Shown here: one piece after another, positions 1 through 7,937 of the stretch | Layout of the letters: the number at the start of each line of letters is the position of its first letter | How positions within the stretch are numbered: position 1 is the first letter of the stretch | Assembly: GCA_041164425.1 (NCBI GenBank) | Contig: JBEAPO010000129.1 | Coordinates: forward strand, 1 to 11,554 | Source: F1-20-MAGs119 sp041164425 | GTDB lineage: Bacteria > Actinomycetota > Acidimicrobiia > Acidimicrobiales > Ilumatobacteraceae | Length of the DNA stretch: 11,554 nt | Direction of reading: 5' to 3' | The notes under the pieces: generated by a model | Told to the model about the DNA's origin: nothing | Seen by the model: only the letters and a program-made list of their open reading frames with translations | Database searches by the model: none | Translations under genes and position numbers: made by a program

Positions 1-2454
<2,454 letters not shown>

Positions 2455-2474
2455 CTGTCTGCTCCTTTTCTATG

Positions 2475-2524
2475 GTTCCGTCTCCTCGACGGAACGTCTA
2501 CCGTCCCGCCTCCTCGGCGGAACG
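2475..2524 (-). promoter_or_regulatory. pnp: Twin stem-loops with GAGGA loops in the pnp leader
   Basis: Two adjacent hairpins can form in the minus-strand RNA. The upstream one (2502-2524) has a stem of about 9 bp and the downstream one (2475-2495) about 8 bp. Both show the same five-base loop, GAGGA, and similar stems (TTCCGCC and TTCCGTC arms). The upstream stem uses a G-U pair that exists only in minus-strand RNA, consistent with selection on the pnp transcript. The downstream hairpin ends 8 nt before the AGGAG site. Likely roles are RNase III cleavage, PNPase autoregulation, or a protein-bound loop; none can be chosen from sequence. Confidence 0.55.
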
Positions 2525-2528
2525 TATG

Positions 2529-2555
2529 ACCGCTTTGCCACCTTGGCGAAGCGGT
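2529..2555 (-). promoter_or_regulatory. Strong hairpin upstream of the GAGGA pair
   Basis: CCGCTT pairs with AAGCGG, then a C-A mismatch, then GCCA pairs with TGGC around an AGG loop; an outer A-T pair extends it. The result is an almost complete inverted repeat over 27 nt. It has no T-run after it, so it is more likely a leader RNA element than an intrinsic terminator. It sits only 4 nt upstream of the twin GAGGA hairpins, giving three stacked stems before the pnp start. Confidence 0.5.
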
Positions 2556-2679
2556 GTGCACCGGAGCTGGTGTCGGTTCCCAGTCGGCAATCTCGCGGGT
2601 CGGCGCGACGCAATGGGCGCAACCGCGGGTTCGGCGACTGACAACCGACGCATACGTGCCTCGGTGCAGTTCTTATTGT

Positions 2680-2717
2680 GGCGTGGGCACCCACCCCGAA
2701 GATGGGATACCCACGCC
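2680..2717 (-). terminator. Hairpin 7 nt after rpsO stop, possible terminator or processing stem
   Basis: In minus-strand RNA, GGCGTGGG pairs perfectly with CCCACGCC (8 bp), and the interior can add CCCA/TGGG or a TTCG-capped helix. It begins 7 nt past the rpsO stop, where a terminator or attenuator is expected. No T-run follows (ACAATAAG), so it may only slow or partly stop transcription, or protect the rpsO mRNA 3' end. Confidence 0.45.
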
Positions 2718-2724
2718 GGAAAAC

Positions 2725-2991
2725 TCAGCGGCGCAAGCCCAGCTTCGCGATGAGATCGCGGTAGCGCTGGACGTCACGGTCGCGTACGTAATCGAGCATG
2801 CGGCGACGACGACCAACCAACATCAAAAGGCCACGACGCGAGTGGTGGTCTTTCGGGTGGGTCTTCAGGTGCTCCGTGAGTTCGTTGATGCGGTCGGTGA
2901 GGAGCGCAATCTGAACGTCGGGGGAACCGGTGTCGGTGCCGTGCTGCTGATGGGCAGCGATCGTGGTTTGCTTGCTGGACTTCTCCGGCAT
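2725..2991 (-). CDS. rpsO: 30S ribosomal protein S15
   Basis: S15 is a primary binder of the 16S rRNA central domain during 30S assembly. The 88-residue product matches the usual length (about 89). It carries family hallmarks: an N-terminal basic stretch (MPEKSSKQ), GSPDVQIALLT (22-32), a DHHSRRGLL segment (48-56) that contacts rRNA, and the C-terminal RYRDLIAKLGLRR. The ATG at 2991 is preceded by GAGG (2997-3000) with 5-nt spacing. The frame stays open further upstream, but that extension has no family resemblance. It precedes pnp on the same strand. Its usual upstream partner ribF lies almost 4 kb away, behind three opposing genes. S15 often represses its own translation; no specific autoregulatory fold was identified here. 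Confidence 0.96.
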   Translation of the reverse strand: MPEKSSKQTTIAAHQQHGTDTGSPDVQIALLTDRINELTEHLKTHPKDHHSRRGLLMLVGRRRRMLDYVRDRDVQRYRDLIAKLGLRR

Positions 2992-3076
2992 GTGAGCCTC
3001 ATCTCTTGAATGGGTCGCCCGCTGACGATGTTGACTGCGAGCATCGGCCGAAGGTGTGGCCTCAACCGACCCCGTC

Positions 3077-3105
3077 AGGCTACGGAACATGTCGACGTCC
3101 CCCAA
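3077..3105 (-). promoter_or_regulatory. rpsO: Candidate rpsO promoter
   Basis: On the minus strand, TTGGGG (3100-3105) as -35 is separated by exactly 17 nt from TAGCCT (3077-3082) as -10. Predicted transcription start is near 3070, giving a leader of about 80 nt. The -35 overlaps the G-quadruplex motif. Matches to consensus are partial (TTG and TANNNT), so this is a prediction. Confidence 0.4.
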
Positions 3106-3124
3106 CCCCAACCCCGACGCCCCC
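3099..3124 (-). other. G-quadruplex motif overlapping the rpsO -35
   Basis: The minus strand has four G-runs of 5, 4, 4 and 5 bases, separated by loops CGTC, TT and TT. This meets the strict four-tetrad pattern. It lies on the non-template strand of rpsO and spans the proposed -35 element and the DNA upstream of it. It also lies about 45-70 bp upstream of the ribE start. Confidence 0.75.
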
Positions 3125-3153
3125 AGCCAACACGGCATCGGGCTTTGCGGCAT

Positions 3154-3159
3154 TAGGGT
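3154..3159 (+). promoter_or_regulatory. ribE: Candidate -10 for leaderless ribE mRNA
   Basis: TAGGGT matches the TANNNT actinobacterial -10 and ends 7 nt before the GTG start at 3167. Transcription would then begin at or next to the start codon. No good Shine-Dalgarno is present (only AGGG at an 8-nt spacing, within the same box) and no clear -35 is seen. Confidence 0.35.
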
Positions 3160-3166
3160 TTGGCGC

Positions 3167-3736
3167 GTGTTCACGGGGATCGTCGAAGAACTGGGCACCA
3201 TTGCCACCCGCAACGGCTCGCGCCTGCGCATCGCGGCATCGACGGTCCTCGATGGCAGTGACCTCGGCGCATCCATCGCGGTCAACGGCTGCTGCCTCAC
3301 TCTTGTTGCCTCCGGCGCCGACTGGTGGGAAGCCGAAGTGAGCGACGAGACGTACTCCCGCACGAACCTTGCGGATGCACAGACCGGCGATCGCGTCAAT
3401 CTCGAGCGCCCGATGGCTCTCGGCGAGCGCCTCGGGGGCCACATCGTGCTCGGCCATGTCGATGGAGTCGGCACCGTCGTGAACCCCGCGCCGGATCTCC
3501 GCGTCCGCATTCCGATACATCTCATGCGTTACCTCGTCGAGAAAGGCTCGGTCACCGTCGACGGCATCAGCCTCACGGCGTTCAACCTCAGTTCCGACAC
3601 GTTCGACGTCGCCGTCATCCCGCACACCGCCGAGGTCACCACTCTCGGCGTTCGCCGCACCGGCGATCGCGTGAACATCGAGATGGACGTTCTCGCCAAA
3701 CACATCGAGCGGTTGATCGAACCGCACACGTCGTGA
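3167..3736 (+). CDS. ribE: Riboflavin synthase, alpha subunit type
   Basis: It dismutates two molecules of 6,7-dimethyl-8-ribityllumazine into riboflavin and 5-amino-6-ribitylaminouracil, in the cytosol, usually as a trimer. The 189-residue product shows the two lumazine-binding repeats. The first has VFTGIVEELG at the N-terminus and VNGCCLT (39-45). The second begins around GGHIVLGHVDG (89-99) and contains KGSVTVDGISLT, IPHT and VNIEMDVLAKHIERL at the end. GTG at 3167 is chosen because the FTGIVEE motif must sit at the very N-terminus; the frame is open upstream but that extension is unrelated. Its stop overlaps the next gene's GTG by 4 nt (GTGA), so the two are probably translationally coupled. 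The second product is a direct substrate of FbiC, encoded just downstream. Confidence 0.96.
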   Translation: MFTGIVEELGTIATRNGSRLRIAASTVLDGSDLGASIAVNGCCLTLVASGADWWEAEVSDETYSRTNLADAQTGDRVNLERPMALGERLGGHIVLGHVDGVGTVVNPAPDLRVRIPIHLMRYLVEKGSVTVDGISLTAFNLSSDTFDVAVIPHTAEVTTLGVRRTGDRVNIEMDVLAKHIERLIEPHTS

Positions 3737-4506
3737 GCACAAACGACGATCTCGCCGCGCTGCGCGGTGAGATCGACGAAATCGATCGTGGAATCGTCGA
3801 ACTTCTCGCGCGTCGCCTCGACGTGTGCCGCCGCGTCGCCGACGTGAAGTCGAAGAACGCAACTTCCATCATCCAGCCCGAACGCGTGCGACAAGTTCTC
3901 ACGAGCCGGCGACAGTGGGCCATCAACGAGGGCATCGACGCGGACTTCGCTGAACAGATCTTTCGCACCTTGCTCTCCGAGACCCACCGCATCGAAGTCG
4001 CGCTCGAGCGACCCGAGGCCGCACCCGTGAAGGTTGCCGAACCGAGCGGCGACACCGAGCTTGACACCGTTGCCTGCCGCATTGACCACGTGGTCGTCGC
4101 CGTCGTCGACATCGACGCAGCACGTTCGTTTTTTTCGCAGATGGGTTTCCGCGTCGAGGCCACCGACGACCCGGCCATGTTCCTCGCCGAAGCGGGTGGC
4201 GTGACGGTCGTTCTGCTCGGTGCGGGCGACGACCCGGCGGTGCGCGCGCATCTCGACGAGTACGGCTCGGGGGTCCAACACATCGCGATCGAGGTGCTAA
4301 ACGCCGGGTTCACACAGCAGGCACTTGCCCGAACGGGCGTCCCGCTCCTCACCGACGTCATCGTCGACCAAGACGGCCACGAACAACTTTTCACCGTGCT
4401 CGACCCCGCCACGGGAGTGCAGCTGGGTTTCATCAGTCGTACCGGCCACCGCCTGCCGATGAGCAGCCACAACGTGCGGGCCCTCTTCACTGCGTTGCAC
4501 CGCTGA
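3733..4506 (+). CDS. Chorismate mutase (AroQ/PchB-like) fused to HPPD-like VOC domain
   Basis: The product has 257 residues and two modules. Residues 1-90 are an all-helical AroQ-type domain that would convert chorismate to prephenate. R11, R28 and K39 sit at the positions of the E. coli active-site R11, R28 and K39. The segment QPERV...W...G-D (48-69) looks closest to PchB, the isochorismate pyruvate lyase. Position 88 is Glu, as in yeast chorismate mutase, rather than Gln. After a linker (about 91-115), residues 116-257 form one vicinal oxygen chelate unit resembling 4-hydroxyphenylpyruvate dioxygenase: IDHVVVAV, EYGSGVQHIAIEV, HEQLFTV, and a C-terminus (HNVRALFTALHR) like that enzyme's. 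H119 and H183 match two iron ligands, but the expected glutamate aligns with G232. Dioxygenase activity is therefore doubtful and a ligand-sensing role is possible. Start GTG overlaps the ribE stop. An epimerase-type VOC function is an alternative. Confidence 0.8.
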   Translation: MSTNDDLAALRGEIDEIDRGIVELLARRLDVCRRVADVKSKNATSIIQPERVRQVLTSRRQWAINEGIDADFAEQIFRTLLSETHRIEVALERPEAAPVKVAEPSGDTELDTVACRIDHVVVAVVDIDAARSFFSQMGFRVEATDDPAMFLAEAGGVTVVLLGAGDDPAVRAHLDEYGSGVQHIAIEVLNAGFTQQALARTGVPLLTDVIVDQDGHEQLFTVLDPATGVQLGFISRTGHRLPMSSHNVRALFTALHR

Positions 4507-4625
4507 CCTTCGGCTAGTCTGCGAGTGCTCGACATCTAGGGGGTCGGCCGGATTTCTTGCTCCCGGTCATCTTCCGTCAAGCGCTGGCATTCACATCCGA
4601 GTCGACCCTCACGAGAGGTTCTCAC
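4507..4625 (+). promoter_or_regulatory. fbiC: Spacer before fbiC with candidate -10 and RBS
   Basis: This 119-nt gap may hold an internal promoter. TAGTCT (4515-4520) fits a -10, but no -35 at proper spacing is seen. GAGAGG (4613-4618), 7 nt before ATG 4626, is the ribosome binding site and can fold weakly with the following TCTC. fbiC may also be read through from ribE and the mutase gene, since no terminator hairpin is evident. Confidence 0.35.
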
Positions 4626-7007
4626 ATGTCGTACCAGCGCCCGTCTCACGACTTTCTTCTGTCCGCATCCCTCGATGAAATCCTCGCGCTCGCGTCCGCG
4701 CGTCGCGATGCGCTGTTCGGTTCGCGCGTCACGTTCTCACCCAAGGTCTTCATTCCGCTCACGATGCTGTGTCGTGACACGTGCGGCTACTGCACCTTCG
4801 CCCAGCCGCCGGCACGTCTGGAGCACCCGTACCTCACGGCCGACCAAGTGCTGGCGATCGCTCGCGAAGGTGCCCGTCAGGGCTGCCATGAAGCACTGTT
4901 CACACTCGGTGAGCGCCCGGAACTGCGCTACGAAGTGGCCGCGAATTGGTTGAAGGAAAACGGCTACGACTCGACCGTCCATTACGTGCACGCGATGGCC
5001 AAACTCGTTCTCGACGAGACCGGTCTTCTCCCCCACGCGAATGCCGGCGCGCTGTACCGCGACGAGCTCGCCTTGCTGCGCGACGTATCGCCGTCACAGG
5101 GAATGATGATCGAAACTCTGCGCGACGACCTCGCCTGCCACCGCGGAGCGCCCGACAAAGTGCCGCAGCGTCGGCTCGACACGCTCGAGTGGGCCGGTGA
5201 ACTGAAGATTCCGTTCACGACGGGCATCCTCGTCGGAATCGGCGAGGACCGCACCGACCGTCTTGCGGCCCTCGAGGCGATCGCCGCATCACACGAACGC
5301 CACGGTCACGTACAGGAAGTCATCGTGCAGAACTTCCTGCCCAAGCCGCGAACCGGCATGCAAAATGCCGCTCCTTGCCCACCCGACGAATACATGTGGT
5401 CGATCGCTGTTGCTCGCCTCTTGCTTCCCGACTCGATCCACCTGCAGGCGCCGCCGAACCTCTCCGATGACTTCGGTGTTCTCCTCGACGCGGGCATCGA
5501 CGACTGGGGCGGGGTCTCGCCCGTCACCGCCGACCATGTCAACCCCGAACGACCGTGGCCGGCCCTCGACTTGCTGCGCACGGCGAGCAACGAACGCGGC
5601 TTCGAGCTCGCGCCGCGGCTCACCATCTATCCCGAGTACGTCGCGCGCCCCGACGAATGGTTGGCACCCGCGCTGCGCTTTGCCGTGCAAGACCGCTGCG
5701 ATGCCGAGTTGCTCGGTCGGGACGACCCGGGCGCGGTGTGGCCCGAGAAGGTCAGTGCCGCCGACGTCGTGAAGGATGGCGCCGAAGTGGTACTCGTCGG
5801 CCACAAGTCGACGCAGTGGTACTCGGGCGCGACGAACCCCGCGCCGACGTTGCTCCCCGGAGCGTCGAAGACACCCCTCGACCTTGCCGAGATCTTCGAC
5901 GGCGTGGGTCGCGGCGAATTGCCCGACGAGTCGCAGATCGTCCGCATGTTTCGCGCACGCGGACGCGAAGTGAATGCCATCGCGGAATTTGCCGACCAAC
6001 TGCGACGCCAAACGGTCGGCGAGGTGGTCACGTGGGTCCACAACCGCAACATCAACTACACCAACGTGTGCACGTTCAAGTGCCGCTTCTGCGGTTTCGC
6101 AAAGGGCAAGTTGTCGTTGAACCTGCGCGGAACGCCGTATCTCCTGACGCTCGACGACATCGCGCATCGGGCGGCTGAAGCCGCCGCGATCGGTGCAACC
6201 GAGGTGACGCTGCAGGGAGGTATCCACCCCGACTTCGACGGCAACTACTACATCGACGTCGCCCAAGCGGTGAAGGACGCAGTTCCCGAGATCCACGTGC
6301 ACGGCTTCACCGCACTCGAAGTCACCGAAGGCGCACGTCGCCTCGATGAGTCGCTTCATTCGTACCTCACACGACTGAAGGACGCAGGCCTTGCATCACT
6401 GCCAGGAACGGCTGCCGAGATTCTCGACGACAAGGTGCGCGCAGTGCTCTGCCCCGACAAGATCAACACCGAGGAGTGGTTGGAATGCCACCGCGTCGCG
6501 CACTCCGTCGGTCTTCGCTCGAACATCACGATCATGTTCGGCAGCATCGAAGGCATCGACTCGTGGGCGCGCCACATGGTCGTGACCCGCGACCTGCAAC
6601 GCGAGACGGGGGGCTTCACCGAATTCGTCGGGTTGCCCTTCGTACACATGGCTTCCCCGATCTACCTCCAACGCCAGGCCCGCCGTGGCCCGACATTCCG
6701 CGAAACGGTTCTCATGCACGCCATCGCGCGCATTGCGTACCACGGCCTCATCGACAACATCCAAGTGTCGTGGGTGAAGATCGGAGTCGATGGTGCCCGT
6801 CAGTTGCTGCAGGCCGGTTGCAACGACCTTGGCGGAACGCTGATGGACGAGAACATTTCCCGCGCGGCTGGCGCGGCACACGGTCAGAAGATGAGCGAAG
6901 ACTCGTTCGGTGCGGTCGTGTCGCCGCTTGGCCGCACGCTCGAACAGCGCACGACGCTCTACGGTCGTACGTCGGGCGGCAAGGAGTTGACGAGTTCGCG
7001 CGCGTGA
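4626..7007 (+). CDS. fbiC: FO synthase, bifunctional CofG-CofH (radical SAM)
   Basis: It makes 7,8-didemethyl-8-hydroxy-5-deazariboflavin (FO), the chromophore of coenzyme F420, from tyrosine and 5-amino-6-ribitylaminouracil using two radical SAM centres. At 793 residues it is near the usual size for the fused actinobacterial enzyme. The N-terminal CofG-like half has the 4Fe-4S motif C49-x3-C53-x2-C56 within MLCRDTCGYCTF. The C-terminal CofH-like half has C482-x3-C486-x2-C489 within NVCTFKCRFCGFAKGK, followed by TEVTLQGGIHPD. ATG 4626 is chosen because it has a GAGAGG site 7 nt upstream; an in-frame TTG at 4557 has none and adds unrelated residues. The last 49 nt overlap the 3' end of ribF on the other strand. 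Upstream ribE and chorismate mutase bear on both substrates. Confidence 0.97.
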   Translation: MSYQRPSHDFLLSASLDEILALASARRDALFGSRVTFSPKVFIPLTMLCRDTCGYCTFAQPPARLEHPYLTADQVLAIAREGARQGCHEALFTLGERPELRYEVAANWLKENGYDSTVHYVHAMAKLVLDETGLLPHANAGALYRDELALLRDVSPSQGMMIETLRDDLACHRGAPDKVPQRRLDTLEWAGELKIPFTTGILVGIGEDRTDRLAALEAIAASHERHGHVQEVIVQNFLPKPRTGMQNAAPCPPDEYMWSIAVARLLLPDSIHLQAPPNLSDDFGVLLDAGIDDWGGVSPVTADHVNPERPWPALDLLRTASNERGFELAPRLTIYPEYVARPDEWLAPALRFAVQDRCDAELLGRDDPGAVWPEKVSAADVVKDGAEVVLVGHKSTQWYSGATNPAPTLLPGASKTPLDLAEIFDGVGRGELPDESQIVRMFRARGREVNAIAEFADQLRRQTVGEVVTWVHNRNINYTNVCTFKCRFCGFAKGKLSLNLRGTPYLLTLDDIAHRAAEAAAIGATEVTLQGGIHPDFDGNYYIDVAQAVKDAVPEIHVHGFTALEVTEGARRLDESLHSYLTRLKDAGLASLPGTAAEILDDKVRAVLCPDKINTEEWLECHRVAHSVGLRSNITIMFGSIEGIDSWARHMVVTRDLQRETGGFTEFVGLPFVHMASPIYLQRQARRGPTFRETVLMHAIARIAYHGLIDNIQVSWVKIGVDGARQLLQAGCNDLGGTLMDENISRAAGAAHGQKMSEDSFGAVVSPLGRTLEQRTTLYGRTSGGKELTSSRA

Positions 7008-7924
7008 TCGATGTCGAGCTTGACCTGAGCGATCAGAGCATCGGGGCCGTTGAACTTGCGCTCCGACCGCAGGAAGTGCGTGAACTGCACACGCGCCGCC
7101 TCGCCGTAGAGGTTCAGCGATGCATCGATGAGGTGAGCCTCGAGCAATGACGAATCGCTGTGCTCGTAGAAGGTTGGGCGCCGTCCCAGGTTGACGGCGC
7201 ACGGCCATCGCGAACCATCGGGTCTGGTGTACACACCTGCGTATACGCCATCGGCAGGAAGACAGATGTAGCCGGGAACCTGCACGTTCGCCGTTGCGAA
7301 GCCGATCGTCCGGCCACGATGGTCACCATCGACGACGGGTCCGCGCGCCTCGAACCAGCGCCCCAACATCTGGGACGCGACGGCGACGTCGCCGCCCTTG
7401 AGGGCGCGGCGAATCGCAGTCGAACTGACCGGCTCGTCGACACCGTCACCGCGCTGGAGAAGTTCGAGCGGACCAACGGTGAAGTCGTGCCTCGCCCCCT
7501 GTTCGCGCAACATCGTGACATCACCAGCACGGTTGCGGCCGAAGTGGAAATCCTCGCCCACCGCCACATGACTGACCGCGAGGCCGTCGACAAGCACCCG
7601 CTTGACGAACTCGCGCGGCTCTTCCGATGCCTGTGTCTTGTCGAACGGAACGATCACGACGGCGTCGACACCCGTTGCCTCGAGCAATTCGAGTTTGTGG
7701 TCTAGGTCGGTCAACAACAGCGGTGCGGATTCGGGTCGCACAACCGATGCCGGATGACGATCGAAGGTGACGACCGCGCTGAGTGCCCCGTCGGCGGCCG
7801 CCCTTGCGCGCACGGCCGCGATCACGGACTGATGGCCGCGGTGGACGCCGTCGTAAGCGCCGATCGTGACAACCGCGCGACGACCGGGCCACGGTGCCCG
7901 AGACAAATCACGTACGACGATCAT
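6959..7924 (-). CDS. ribF: Bifunctional riboflavin kinase / FMN adenylyltransferase
   Basis: It phosphorylates riboflavin to FMN and adenylylates FMN to FAD. The 321-residue product has the expected order. The N-terminal nucleotidyltransferase has GAYDGVHRGH (22-31), VGEDFHFGRNRAG (122-134) and SSTAIRRAL (167-175). The C-terminal kinase has GRTIGFATAN (204-213), VYAGVY, NLGRRPTF and the EAHLID segment bearing the likely catalytic Glu. The kinase motif is normally GFPTAN; here Ala replaces Pro while Thr and Asn remain. The gene starts 10 nt after the truB stop. It has no Shine-Dalgarno but a TAGCGT box 7 nt before ATG, so it may have its own leaderless transcript as well as read-through. Its end overlaps fbiC by 49 nt, tail to tail. 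Confidence 0.96.
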   Translation of the reverse strand: MIVVRDLSRAPWPGRRAVVTIGAYDGVHRGHQSVIAAVRARAAADGALSAVVTFDRHPASVVRPESAPLLLTDLDHKLELLEATGVDAVVIVPFDKTQASEEPREFVKRVLVDGLAVSHVAVGEDFHFGRNRAGDVTMLREQGARHDFTVGPLELLQRGDGVDEPVSSTAIRRALKGGDVAVASQMLGRWFEARGPVVDGDHRGRTIGFATANVQVPGYICLPADGVYAGVYTRPDGSRWPCAVNLGRRPTFYEHSDSSLLEAHLIDASLNLYGEAARVQFTHFLRSERKFNGPDALIAQVKLDIDHARELVNSLPPDVRP

Positions 7925-7931
7925 CGGCGAA

Positions 7932-7937
7932 ACGCTA
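7932..7937 (-). promoter_or_regulatory. ribF: Candidate -10 for leaderless ribF mRNA
   Basis: TAGCGT on the minus strand ends 7 nt before ATG 7924, and its first three bases are the truB stop codon. The same hexamer at the same spacing precedes rbfA. A clear -35 was not found. Confidence 0.35.

Larger units (their letters stand above)
2455..2724 (-). other. rpsO-pnp intergenic region and pnp leader
   Basis: This 270-nt stretch has no credible gene. In the minus-strand transcript it contains, in order, a hairpin just after the rpsO stop, a weak CACC/GGTG hairpin (2559-2572), a strong hairpin (2529-2555), twin GAGGA-loop hairpins (2475-2524), and the pnp AGGAG ribosome binding site (2462-2466). 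In E. coli the rpsO-pnp spacer holds a terminator and an RNase III hairpin through which PNPase represses itself. The same general role is plausible here, but it rests on position and structure only. I saw no convincing internal promoter. Confidence 0.6.
2992..3166. other. Divergent rpsO/ribE promoter region
   Basis: This 175-nt gap separates the divergent starts of rpsO (minus) and ribE (plus). It holds the rpsO Shine-Dalgarno, a candidate rpsO promoter, a G-quadruplex motif on the minus strand, and a candidate -10 for ribE. I saw nothing resembling an FMN riboswitch, and the space left in front of ribE is too short for one. Confidence 0.6.

Noticed and set aside
3056..3166. Upstream ATG start for ribE
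   Set aside because: The extension is proline- and asparagine-rich low-complexity sequence over the C-rich quadruplex strand. Riboflavin synthase must begin at FTGIVEE.
3060..3166. FMN riboswitch before ribE
   Set aside because: The gap is short, no RFN-type conserved helices are seen, and ribE seems to be leaderless.
2992..3525. N-terminal extension of rpsO in the same frame
   Set aside because: It is unrelated to S15, runs antisense through ribE, and the ATG at 2991 has its own ribosome binding site.
4078..4506. Methylmalonyl-CoA epimerase as the VOC domain identity
   Set aside because: Not fully excluded, but VQHIA, HEQLF and the NVRALF C-terminus resemble HPPD more, and the neighbours are aromatic and flavin genes.
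4557..4625. TTG start for fbiC at 4557
   Set aside because: It has no ribosome binding site, and ATG 4626 has GAGAGG at ideal spacing.
5289..6359. 356-codon minus-strand frame inside fbiC
   Set aside because: It is antisense to well-conserved FbiC sequence, with no recognisable domain and no start signals.
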